A stretch of DNA of 17,870 bases, taken from the NCBI GenBank assembly GCA_022360105.1, contig JAKSDL010000811.1:1-17870 (forward strand). The letters run 5' to 3'. The position numbers and the translations under genes were made by a program. Positions within the stretch are counted from its first letter, which is position 1, and each line of letters begins with the position of its first letter. This document shows, in pieces, positions 1-6,731 of this stretch. The DNA is from Pseudomonadota bacterium. GTDB taxonomy: Bacteria; SAR324; XYD2-FULL-50-16; JAHJRI01. The notes beneath the pieces are model-generated. The model saw nothing but the letters and a program-made list of their open reading frames with translations, was not told the origin of the DNA and did no database searches.

Positions 1-1
1 A

Positions 2-52
2 GAATCCGAAAACGAATCTGAGGATCCTTTAACTTCTTCTATTTCTGATTAA
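2..52 (+). CDS. C-terminal end of an upstream gene (partial)
   Basis: From base 2 one frame reads 16 sense codons (ESENESEDPLTSSISD) and ends in TAA at 50-52. The peptide is acidic and serine-rich, like a soluble protein tail. A weak terminator-like structure follows at 164-206, which suits the end of a transcription unit. The stretch is too short to assign a family or to exclude chance. Confidence 0.35.
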   Translation, partial: ESENESEDPLTSSISD

Positions 53-433
53 CGACTCATCACCAATACCCAATGAATCAATCCAAACCATGTAACATAT
101 TGATTTATTAATTTTTCAGCAGTTTGACTGATTCGATTCAATAATTAGTGCCTAAACGAAAAAGCCGTTAAGCTTTACAATTCAACTTTTAATTGGCGAT
201 TTTTTATTGCAAAATTTGATGCTGGAAGCTGACAGCATTGTAATTATCAAGTCAAAACTCTACTTGTGAGATACGAATAATAGGCCCCAGGGAGTTCGTT
301 TAGGTACTATTTCATAAAACCAACCAATAAATGCCAGTGAAAGTTTCGAAAATTCCAATTTCTGAAGGTTTGACATGAATTCGATATCGGCAAGATGCCA
401 ATGCACGAATATAGGCGTATATGGAGAAAAATC
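53..433. other. Intergenic region, 381 bases, no gene supported
   Basis: AT-rich spacer between the partial upstream gene and the SIMPL lipoprotein gene. I see no credible coding frame on either strand. It holds the weak terminator candidate at 164-206. A TTGACA hexamer at 370-375 could be a -35 box, but the sequence about 17 bases further on is not a convincing -10. Confidence 0.5.
164..206 (+). terminator. Weak intrinsic terminator candidate
   Basis: GCC-G-TTAA at 164-171 can pair with TTAA-TT-GGC at 189-197, leaving an internal mismatch and a 17-base loop, and a run of six T follows at 200-205. The position about 110 bases after the stop at 52 is plausible. The interrupted, AT-rich stem makes the call weak. 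Confidence 0.28.
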
Positions 434-1138
434 ATGATTAGAAATTGTATTTGGTTCCTCTTTTTTTCCTTAATTTTCTTTGGATGTAATACAAAACCAG
501 GCAATCAGAATGTGATGGTTAACATTTTTGCAACCGGTGAAATGGAGGTGAAACCAGACATTGCCGACTTTGTTGTCAATGCCAGCTGTGTAAACAGGAA
601 TATTCTGATTTCAAATAACTGTGTGAAAAAACAGGTAGATAAAATCACGAAAATACTTTCAGAGTCGCAAGTCAGTAGTGAAGATTATCATACCTCTGAT
701 ATCAGCTTGGACAAAGAATATTATTGGAAAAACAATTCCCAGGTTTTTCGGGGCTATCGATCTTCAGTTTCAAGCACCGTTCGCCTGAAAGATTTGAAAA
801 ATTTGAATCCAATATTAAGTAAACTAATGACGCAAAAAGATTTGTCTGTTTCAAGTCTCGCTTATTCTCATTCGCAGATGGATGAACTTGCTAATGATGT
901 TTACATAAAAGCCCTGGACAACTCTCGAAGCCTGGCAAAAAAACTTCAATTAAATTTAGAAGGTAAATCTTTAGAAATCGTGAAAATCAGCAATACAAAC
1001 GATCCACTGCCTGAAATAGTAACAGCAGCAAAGTTTTCAAATCGGTCGGGAGCACCGAGACCTGAATCTATCAACTTTAATGTCGGAAAGTTGACGTTAC
1101 GAAAGAATCTTAAAGTGCAATATCTTATTAAAAAATAG
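434..1138 (+). CDS. SIMPL-domain (DUF541) lipoprotein
   Basis: 234 aa. I start at ATG 434 rather than the in-frame ATG at 395. GGAGAAAA lies just upstream of 434, and from there the protein begins with a textbook lipoprotein signal: Met-Ile-Arg-Asn-Cys, a hydrophobic run, then the lipobox FFGC with the modified cysteine at residue 18. The mature part opens with VNIFATGEMEVKPDIADFVV, the N-terminal strand of SIMPL/DUF541 proteins (sequence of the form 'GEGEV...PDxA'). It continues as alternating strands and helices, with YRSSVSSTVRLKDL in the middle and a C-terminal beta strand (LRKNLKVQYLI). Family members are periplasmic or surface proteins, some linked to oxidative-stress tolerance, and their molecular role is poorly defined. 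The gene stands alone. The assignment is fairly sure; the function is not. Confidence 0.75.
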   Translation: MIRNCIWFLFFSLIFFGCNTKPGNQNVMVNIFATGEMEVKPDIADFVVNASCVNRNILISNNCVKKQVDKITKILSESQVSSEDYHTSDISLDKEYYWKNNSQVFRGYRSSVSSTVRLKDLKNLNPILSKLMTQKDLSVSSLAYSHSQMDELANDVYIKALDNSRSLAKKLQLNLEGKSLEIVKISNTNDPLPEIVTAAKFSNRSGAPRPESINFNVGKLTLRKNLKVQYLIKK

Positions 1139-1353
1139 AATGGGACGTTTAAGTCATCTGAAACAGTGGATAATTACCAATACCCTCAAAAACAAAGTTA
1201 GAATTAGGCAAAATAGATAAAAGAGTCTCCAAATGCAGGCCTGGATTGTTCATGGCGACTTTTTTTGTCGATCAATGCGATCATCACAACAATCGCATTG
1301 TTGACGATATCCAAAAAACCGGGGTTGCTGTAATAGCTAAAGGTTGAAAACAA

Positions 1354-2085
1354 ATGCGACAGATAATAAAAATCATTGCTTTGTTGATAATCGCAAATCC
1401 AATCAATGCCCAGGAGCGGATCACTGTTTGGGCTGAAAATTTTCCTCCTTATGGATACAAAGATGAAGCTGGGAAAATTGTCGGACTTTCAACTGATGTT
1501 GTTCAGTGCATTGTCATGGATTCCGGCATTGGAATAGACGCTTGGATAATTGCTCCCTGGGCAAGAGCGTATTATCAAACCCAGTTTAATCCGAATACAG
1601 TGCTTTACACAGTTGTCGGAAACACAGAACGCCGGAAAACATTCCATCTCATCGGACCTGTTAGTGATCGTAAACAATACTTATACAAATTAGCCAGTCG
1701 CAAAGATATCGTTGTAAACTCAATTGAGGATGCAAAAAAATATCAAATTGGTGCTGTCTCCGGAACAGCCGTCACTGATCTGATATTATCAAAAGGGCTG
1801 AGACCTTACGAAGTACCCAATCATGATCAAACAATAAAGATGCTCCTGGCAGGGCGACTCGATTTAGTGATCCATTTGGATTATTCTCTGGCTCATATTG
1901 CAAAAAACATGGGCGTTGAATTTTCTACCTTTGAACCAGTGCTATTGTTTGATGATTCTGAGAAATATTACATCGCTCTCAATAAAGACAGCTCACCTTC
2001 AATTGTTAAAAAGTTCCGCAGATCCTTTAAAAAACTGGAAGATAGTGGAGAATTAACTAAAATCCAACAAAAGTACCTGCAATAG
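1354..2085 (+). CDS. Periplasmic substrate-binding protein, bacterial family 3
   Basis: 243 aa. MRQIIKIIALLIIANPINA is a Sec signal peptide with a likely cut after A19. The mature protein follows the SBP_bac_3 plan: an opening strand ITVWAENFPPYGYKDEAGK, the lobe-1 segment GLSTDVV, PWARAYYQ (residues 68-75), a TERRKTFHLIGPV block (residues 90-102, the usual 'R...ERE..F.WIGP'), and a closing segment KKFRRSFKKLEDSGELTKIQQKY. The family binds amino acids or similar small solutes in the periplasm, either for an ABC importer or as a sensor domain. The PW-R-AY type is often found without a linked transporter, and here no permease or ATPase is adjacent, so an orphan role is likely. The ligand cannot be told from sequence. 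The Shine-Dalgarno (AAAGG) is weak. Confidence 0.82.
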   Translation: MRQIIKIIALLIIANPINAQERITVWAENFPPYGYKDEAGKIVGLSTDVVQCIVMDSGIGIDAWIIAPWARAYYQTQFNPNTVLYTVVGNTERRKTFHLIGPVSDRKQYLYKLASRKDIVVNSIEDAKKYQIGAVSGTAVTDLILSKGLRPYEVPNHDQTIKMLLAGRLDLVIHLDYSLAHIAKNMGVEFSTFEPVLLFDDSEKYYIALNKDSSPSIVKKFRRSFKKLEDSGELTKIQQKYLQ

Positions 2086-2183
2086 AAAGTGTTTTCCTGC
2101 CATTCGGAGCTTAATGTTTGATGACTGACAAGTAGGCCTGTCACTAGCGTTTTTTCCAGACTAAACCCTTCAAAATAATAAAA

Positions 2184-2627
2184 ATGAGCAATATAGAAAT
2201 TAGATCAATAACTGAACAGGATTTCCGGCCATTGTCGGTACTCTACCAGCAGCTTATCCCCAACGAAGTCTCTCTCTCTAAAATGAAGGAGGTGTTTGAT
2301 CGGAATAGAGACAATCCCAACCATATTGTGCTGGCAGCTAAAATCGATGGGAAACTGGTAGGTTCTTTATTGGCCATAATCTGCGAAATGCTGTTTGGAC
2401 AATGCAAATCGTTTATGGTTGTTGAAGATGTGATTGTTGATGAGTCGGTTAGAGGAAAAGGTGTTGGTAAAGCCTTAATGAGGCACGTTGAACAGCAAGC
2501 TAAAATGAAAAACTGTTCTTACATAATGTTAATTACAGATTCTGATCGAGTCAGTTCACAAAATTTTTATAAATCACTTGGTTACAAAACGGATGAGTAC
2601 CGTGCATTCAAAAAACATCTAGATTAA
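2184..2627 (+). CDS. GNAT-family N-acetyltransferase
   Basis: 147 aa, the usual length of a single GNAT domain. It opens with IEIRSITEQDF, the typical first strand and helix. Motif A reads VEDVIVDESVRGKGVG (residues 80-95), in which RGKGVG (90-95) is the R/Q-x-x-G-x-G/A acetyl-CoA pyrophosphate loop. Motif B is NFYKSLGYK (127-135), with the tyrosine typical of this fold. It should move an acetyl group from acetyl-CoA to an amine; the substrate is unknown. No close operon partner. No strong Shine-Dalgarno: the leader is A-rich (AAATAATAAAA). Confidence 0.88.
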   Translation: MSNIEIRSITEQDFRPLSVLYQQLIPNEVSLSKMKEVFDRNRDNPNHIVLAAKIDGKLVGSLLAIICEMLFGQCKSFMVVEDVIVDESVRGKGVGKALMRHVEQQAKMKNCSYIMLITDSDRVSSQNFYKSLGYKTDEYRAFKKHLD

Positions 2628-2822
2628 AGGTAGATTGACTATGCCGGGTTTTCATCTCACCCAGCAGTTTCAGCAGGATATCATTCACAAGTATAGAGAA
2701 CATTAAACGATGAACACCGTGCTGACAATTCGGCATCTGTCGGCTATGGTCAGCTTTAAAAAACTCAACAGTCATTTCTTTTTTGGTCTCATTCTAACTT
2801 CTATCTGAACAGGAAAACTGAC
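2628..2822. other. Intergenic spacer, two tiny frames not supported
   Basis: 195 bases between the acetyltransferase and the small membrane protein gene. Two short ATG frames (2641-2706, 21 codons; 2710-2808, 32 codons) are present. Neither has a ribosome binding site or a recognisable product, so I do not call them genes. The Shine-Dalgarno AGGAAAA before the gene at 2823 lies at the end of this spacer. Confidence 0.4.
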
Positions 2823-3089
2823 ATGGAAAACTCTAATATCTTTGCCATCTTCGTCTTAATAGTAGGGATTTTTTACCTGTATAAAATTATCAGATCCTAT
2901 AAAAATCCCGAATATTTAAAAAAATACATTGAAACCAGTCCAAAAGCTTTAATTTGGAGAAAAAAGTTTGGAGTGGAAAAGGCTGTCACAATAACTCGAA
3001 AGTACTTTCTACCGCTTGGATTTATAGTGAGTATCGGGCTGATATTTTATGGGGCATATTTAACGGCTATTAGCATGAGCTTATTGTAA
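2823..3089 (+). CDS. Small membrane protein with two transmembrane helices
   Basis: 88 aa, not recognised. Hydrophobic segments lie at about residues 6-21 (IFAIFVLIVGIFYLYK) and 62-85 (FLPLGFIVSIGLIFYGAYLT). Between them is a basic loop of about 40 residues (RSYKNPEYLKKYI...WRKKFGVEK). By the positive-inside rule the loop is probably cytoplasmic and both termini periplasmic. AGGAAAACTGAC before the ATG is a good ribosome binding site, which supports translation. It has no operon partner. Confidence 0.65.
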   Translation: MENSNIFAIFVLIVGIFYLYKIIRSYKNPEYLKKYIETSPKALIWRKKFGVEKAVTITRKYFLPLGFIVSIGLIFYGAYLTAISMSLL

Positions 3090-3413
3090 TTGATTTCAGC
3101 AGCCCGATATTCGAAAGTTAATTACTCTGAACTCTCCGCGATTACTGACTTTGGGAAGACCGGGCAATATCCTTGAAGAGGATATAGCTCCCCCTGGCCA
3201 ATGAATCCCTACCCGATCAAAAACCAAGTTCCTCACAGATTCGGTTGCAATAACAACGTATGGTTCCGCTACCCGTCTCATATATTTTCGTTTGTTTATA
3301 TTTATTGTATTAACTTGATAATACTTCAAAATAAATAATCTTACTAAGATATCAAGTTTAGAAAAACTTCAGTGAATTAAGTAATCCTCGATCCAGTGGC
3401 CCTCTAAAAAATA

Positions 3414-3443
3414 TTGGACAATTTTTTTCCAGCTTACTATTAT
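3414..3443 (+). promoter_or_regulatory. Candidate sigma-70 promoter
   Basis: TTGGAC at 3414-3419 and TATTAT at 3438-3443 are separated by 18 bases. The -10 differs from consensus at one position and the -35 at two. It would start a transcript about 135 bases before the ATG at 3587, with the palindrome inside the leader. AT-rich DNA yields such matches by chance, so this is tentative. Confidence 0.35.
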
Positions 3444-3532
3444 GCAAGTGGTTACTTACTTACAGATTTTTTACAAATGAAAAAAATTTGATTAATACTT
3501 TTTCCCTATTCTGGAATCACAACAGCGCAAAA

Positions 3533-3557
3533 CGATTCTTAAACGGTTTAAGAATCG
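3533..3557. repeat. 25-bp palindrome upstream of the small secreted gene pair
   Basis: CGATTCTTAAAC at 3533-3544 and its exact reverse complement GTTTAAGAATCG at 3546-3557 flank a single central G. As DNA it is a 12-bp-arm operator-like dyad. As RNA it could form a 10-bp stem with the loop ACGGT. It ends 29 bases before the ATG at 3587. No T-tract follows, so it is not a standard terminator. Confidence 0.85.
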
Positions 3558-3586
3558 GATACAAAACTCAAAACAAAAGGAAAAAG

Positions 3587-3847
3587 ATGAAAGCAAAAAA
3601 AATGATTTATGGCATCTCAGTATTTGGAATGTTGACAGCCTTCTTGGTTGGTGGAACCGGAAATCTTTATGCTCAGAGCGATTCCGAGCAAAAACTGCAA
3701 CGGCTAGACTCCATGGTGGCAGACCTGAGCTTAAGCCAGACTCAGAAAGACAAATATGCTCAGTTCAAGTCCAGTCTTGAAGAAAAAGCAGCAACAGAAA
3801 AGGACATGGAATTTGTTAACAAACTGATCAACGTGATGAGTTTCTAA
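3587..3847 (+). CDS. Small secreted protein A (tandem paralogue 1)
   Basis: 86 aa from ATG 3587, preceded by AAAGGAAAAAG. An in-frame start at 3488 would add 33 residues that have no counterpart in the paralogue and are read through the palindrome, so I reject it. Residues 1-30 are a Sec signal peptide (basic MKAKK, a hydrophobic core, GNLYA|Q). The mature part of about 56 residues is charged and helical: LDSMVADLSLSQTQKDKYAQ, then KSSLE, and the terminal block MEFVNKLINVMSF. LSLSQTQ loosely recalls the LTxxQ motif of CpxP/Spy-type periplasmic proteins, but that is only a resemblance. The protein aligns along its length with the next gene. No function is recognised; the TolC/HlyD exporter follows downstream. 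Confidence 0.72.
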   Translation: MKAKKMIYGISVFGMLTAFLVGGTGNLYAQSDSEQKLQRLDSMVADLSLSQTQKDKYAQFKSSLEEKAATEKDMEFVNKLINVMSF

Positions 3848-3904
3848 TTTGAAACCCGAGAAAAAAACAGTATCAACACACAAAACCCCAACAAAAGGAA
3901 TAAA

Positions 3905-4177
3905 ATGAAAACAAGAAAAATGATCCTTGGAATCTCAGTATTCGGTATGCTAACAGCCTTCGCCATTGGTGGGAGTGGAAACCTTTATGCTCAAAATAAC
4001 GCGGGACAGCCTGAATTGAAAAAAATGGACACCCTGGTAGCAGATCTAAGCCTTAGCGAAACCCAGCAAGACAAATACGCACAATTCAAGTCCAGTCTGG
4101 AGCAAGAGCAGACAGTAGAGAAGAATGAAAAAAATATGGAATTTGTTAACAAGCTGATTAACGTGATGAGTTTTTAG
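3905..4177 (+). CDS. Small secreted protein B (tandem paralogue 2)
   Basis: 90 aa, a clear duplicate of the preceding gene after a 57-base gap. It has the same signal peptide plan (MKTRKM...ISVFGMLTAF...GNLYA|Q), the same core (VADLSLSETQQDKYAQFKSS) and the same ending, MEFVNKLINVMSF. Differences sit in the first mature residues and in an Asn/Glu-rich insertion (EQEQTVEKNEKN) before the terminal block. The leader is duplicated too: ACAAAACCCC and ACAAAAGGAA before this ATG match the run-up to the first gene at 3561-3586. The C-terminal block and signal peptide core are the most conserved parts, so selection probably acts on both export and the C-terminal helix. Function unknown. Confidence 0.75.
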   Translation: MKTRKMILGISVFGMLTAFAIGGSGNLYAQNNAGQPELKKMDTLVADLSLSETQQDKYAQFKSSLEQEQTVEKNEKNMEFVNKLINVMSF

Positions 4178-4196
4178 ATAACTTTTAACAGATTGA

Positions 4197-4231
4197 TGCT
4201 CGGAGCATTCGGCTTCAGCAGCTTCCGAGCA
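4197..4231 (+). terminator. Hairpin between the secreted pair and tolC
   Basis: TGCTCGGA at 4197-4204 is complementary to TCCGAGCA at 4224-4231. AGC/GCT can extend the stem with one bulge, leaving a loop of about 14 bases. It lies 20 bases after the stop of the second small gene and 78 before the tolC-like start. No T-tract follows, so it may be a 3'-end-protecting or attenuating structure rather than a full intrinsic terminator. Confidence 0.45.
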
Positions 4232-4308
4232 CAGTACGAAGTCCCCGCGCCAAAGTCCCAGAAGAACTCCACTTTTTAAATATCGGATTACAATTTAAGG
4301 AACAGGGA

Positions 4309-5700
4309 ATGTCCATGTTTAAAAATATAAAGGCTTTTTGCGTCTTTTTGATGCTGTTAAGTCTAAACGGAAATTTACATGCTTCCGAACTACGTTTTGA
4401 TCAAGCATTGGAAATGCTGGAGAAAAATAACGAAGCGTTTTTGGCTGCCAAAGCGGAAGAACGGACAGCCGAATTCAACAAAAAGGCTGCCAGTGGTTTG
4501 TACCTGCCCAAAATTGGTCTTGAAGGGAAATACACCCGAATAGACGAGCCACTAGTAATTGACTTGAATGACATCAGAACCGTCATAGTCAAACTTCACG
4601 CTGCCACTCCCGGGATAGAATCGGCAGTTCCGTCCTTTGAGAAAACAGTTCAAGAGGAAAGCTTTTTTAAATCCAATATTAATTTTACCTGGCCGGTATT
4701 TACAGGCGGGAAAATTTTAGCGACCAATCGCGCAGCGGAAGCAAAAATTACAGAATCCAGGGAAAAAACCAAAAGTGTGGACGCCACTCTTACCTCCGAG
4801 TTGGTGAGACGCTATTACGGCGTTCGATTGGCGAGAAGAGTGGTGGAGGTACGAAAGCAGGTACTTAACAGTATGCATGAACATCTGGTCCAGGCAAAAA
4901 AACTTCAGGAAAACGGCATGATCGCCTTGTCAGAAAAACTGCACGCGGAGGTTACCTGGGCCGAAGCTGATAGAGAATATAAGAAAGCTGTTCGACAGCT
5001 TGCTATTACCCAGGCAGCTCTGAACAGCATTCTTTCCAGCAATGAAAATATTGAACCTGCTTCAAGCATGTTTATTAATCGTACTATTGGCGCCATGGAA
5101 CAGTTTCTGGATGCCGCCGAGACCCACAATCCATTGTTAAAACAGATTGCTGCAAAGAAGGACCAGGCAGATCAATCCTATAAAATTGAAAAAAGCGAAT
5201 TTTACCCAACCGTTTATCTATTCGGCAAACATGAGCTGTACAAAGAGGACTTGACGATGTTGGAACCGGAATGGGCCGTAGGTATTGGTTTTTCTGTTAA
5301 TCTTTTTAGCGGCTTCACCAATTATAATAGCCTTCAGGCAGCAAAACAGGTGAAAACCCAAGCAGACTATCTTGAAAAAGATGCTCAAAGAAAAATCGGT
5401 ACCCTGGTGGAAAAGAAATACAACGAGTTGATGGCAGCCCTGGAACAATATGAAGCAACGGAAAGCTCCTTCAATTTCGCCAACGAATATGTGCGAGTTA
5501 GAAAAAAAGCTTTTAAAGCAGGTATGACAACATCAATCAATGTCGTGGATGCCGAGTTGGCATTATCACGTGTTAAAATTGACAAACTTAAAGCAGCTTA
5601 CCGATTTGATGTCGTTTTGGCAGAACTACTTGAAGCCAGCGGAAAGACCAAGCAATTCGAAACCTATCGAAATCACGAACATGCAGAGGAGATTCATTAA
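4309..5700 (+). CDS. TolC-family outer membrane efflux channel
   Basis: 463 aa, a normal length for TolC/OEP proteins. AAGGAACAGGGA is the ribosome binding site. Residues 1-26 (MSMFKNIKAFCVFLMLLSLN...LHA) form a Sec signal peptide. Two OEP repeats follow. The first opens with LRFDQALEMLEKNNEAFLAA, carries YLPKIGLEGKYTR and ends in a strand-rich INFTWPVFTGGKI. The second repeats the plan (FLDAAETHNPLLKQIAAKKD, YPTVYLFGKHE, GIGFSVNLFSGFTNY). Long alanine-, glutamate- and lysine-rich coiled-coil helices between them would form the periplasmic tunnel. TAA overlaps the next ATG by one base (TAATG), so it is translationally coupled to the HlyD gene. It should be the outer-membrane exit for the exporter encoded downstream. 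Confidence 0.9.
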   Translation: MSMFKNIKAFCVFLMLLSLNGNLHASELRFDQALEMLEKNNEAFLAAKAEERTAEFNKKAASGLYLPKIGLEGKYTRIDEPLVIDLNDIRTVIVKLHAATPGIESAVPSFEKTVQEESFFKSNINFTWPVFTGGKILATNRAAEAKITESREKTKSVDATLTSELVRRYYGVRLARRVVEVRKQVLNSMHEHLVQAKKLQENGMIALSEKLHAEVTWAEADREYKKAVRQLAITQAALNSILSSNENIEPASSMFINRTIGAMEQFLDAAETHNPLLKQIAAKKDQADQSYKIEKSEFYPTVYLFGKHELYKEDLTMLEPEWAVGIGFSVNLFSGFTNYNSLQAAKQVKTQADYLEKDAQRKIGTLVEKKYNELMAALEQYEATESSFNFANEYVRVRKKAFKAGMTTSINVVDAELALSRVKIDKLKAAYRFDVVLAELLEASGKTKQFETYRNHEHAEEIH

Positions 5701-6710
5701 TGAAACGAGCCGAAAGATTCGTATTGTACATTGTCGTCATAAGTATTGCTGTTATTGTTTCGCTCACCAGCTATTTCTTGATCAAACCGACCCCAATTCT
5801 TTTGCAGGGAGAAGTGGAAGCTACACAGATCAGGGTATCATCAAAAATTGCAGGTAGAATCGATTCGTTTTATGTCAAAGAGGGAGCTGCGGTAAACAAA
5901 GGAGATGTTCTTGTTTCTATTGAGAGTCCGGAACTTGATGCCAAATTAAAGCAGGCAGAGGCGGCAAAAAAAGCTGCCCAGGCTCAAAAAAGGAAAGCGG
6001 ATACCGGCACGCGGGTTGAGAAAATTCTGTCAGCTAAAAACATGTGGCAAAAGGCTAAAGCAGCGGAGGAACTTGCCTTTAAGACGTATCGGCGAGTCAG
6101 GAATTTAAATCAAGAGGGTGTATTGCCCTCTCAGAAACTTGATGAAGCCTATGCACACCACCAGGCCGCCCAAAGAACAACAGAAGCTGCCGAAGCAACG
6201 TATGACATGGCAGTGAAAGGAGCCAGAAAGGAAGACAAGCAAGCAGCACAAGCTATGATGGATAAAGCAGCAGGGGCCGTCGCAGAAGTTGAAGCTTATC
6301 TCAAAGAAACCAGGCTTGCAGCACCCATCAGTGGAGAAGCAACATCCATCACCCCTAAAACCGGAGAGTTAATAACACCGGGATTTCCGATCATCACCAT
6401 TGTAGATCTGAATGATGTCTGGGTGACCTTCAACTTAAAAGAGGAGCTTCTCACAAAGATTAAAATGGGCACTATTCTCGAAGCACGTTTTCCTGCATTG
6501 GGCGAAGAAAAAGTGTATTTGAAAGTAAATTACATCAACGCACTGGGACAGTACGCCACCTGGCATGCCACAAAAACCAGTGGGGATTTTGACATGAAAA
6601 CCTTTGAAATCAGGGCCGCTCCGGTAAGCAACATCCAGGGATTGAGACCCGGCATGACAGCACTGGTAGAATGGGATCGGATAAAAAACGAAAATAGCGG
6701 TACAATTTAA
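5700..6710 (+). CDS. HlyD-type membrane fusion (periplasmic adaptor) protein
   Basis: 336 aa. Residues 7-29 (FVLYIVVISIAVIV...YFL) form a single N-terminal membrane anchor. Residues 36-80 are the first half of a biotinyl/lipoyl-like domain (GEVEATQIRVSSKIAGRIDS, VKEGAAVNKGDVLVSIESPE). A charged alanine-rich coiled-coil hairpin follows to about residue 205, and then the second lipoyl half (RLAAPISGEATSI, KTGELITPGFPIITIVDLND). The beta-barrel region ends in GLRPGMTALVEW near the C terminus. It bridges the inner-membrane permeases to the TolC-like channel. The ATG overlaps the preceding stop by one base and the next gene starts 21 bases on. This is the YbhG/YhiI type of adaptor, which normally works with an ATPase and two ABC-2 permeases. 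Confidence 0.9.
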   Translation: MKRAERFVLYIVVISIAVIVSLTSYFLIKPTPILLQGEVEATQIRVSSKIAGRIDSFYVKEGAAVNKGDVLVSIESPELDAKLKQAEAAKKAAQAQKRKADTGTRVEKILSAKNMWQKAKAAEELAFKTYRRVRNLNQEGVLPSQKLDEAYAHHQAAQRTTEAAEATYDMAVKGARKEDKQAAQAMMDKAAGAVAEVEAYLKETRLAAPISGEATSITPKTGELITPGFPIITIVDLNDVWVTFNLKEELLTKIKMGTILEARFPALGEEKVYLKVNYINALGQYATWHATKTSGDFDMKTFEIRAAPVSNIQGLRPGMTALVEWDRIKNENSGTI

Positions 6711-6731
6711 TCTGCGCTAACAGGTCACATC

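Larger units (their letters stand above)
3090..3586. other. Intergenic region of 497 bases with promoter and palindrome before the small secreted genes
   Basis: No gene supported. A 77-codon minus-strand frame (3096-3329) lacks a ribosome binding site and resembles no family I know. The right half contains a candidate sigma-70 promoter (3414-3443) and a 25-bp palindrome (3533-3557). The first half shows no structure apart from an arm (3100-3109) complementary to 3032-3041 inside the preceding gene. Confidence 0.5.

Noticed and set aside
395..433. Extended start for the SIMPL lipoprotein gene.
   Set aside because: It would put 13 charged residues before a perfect lipoprotein signal; the ATG at 434 has the better ribosome binding site.
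1252..1347. Short + strand frame of 31 codons (MATFFVDQCDHHNNRIVDDI...) in the spacer before the solute-binding protein gene.
   Set aside because: No ribosome binding site and no recognised family. It may be a remnant of a gene, but the evidence is too thin.
3032..3109. Ten-base complementary arms TATCGGGCTG (3032-3041) and CAGCCCGATA (3100-3109) around the end of the small membrane protein gene.
   Set aside because: The arms are 58 bases apart, one lies in coding sequence and there is no T-tract. It could be chance.
3096..3329. Minus-strand frame of 77 codons in the intergenic region.
   Set aside because: No Shine-Dalgarno upstream of its ATG, no recognisable motif, and the only minus-strand candidate in an all-plus window.
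3398..3420. Sigma-54-like promoter (TGGCCC... then TTGG).
   Set aside because: The conserved GC of the -12 element is missing.
5540..5857. Plus-strand frame of 105 codons across the tolC/hlyD junction.
   Set aside because: It is an out-of-frame shadow of two strongly supported genes.
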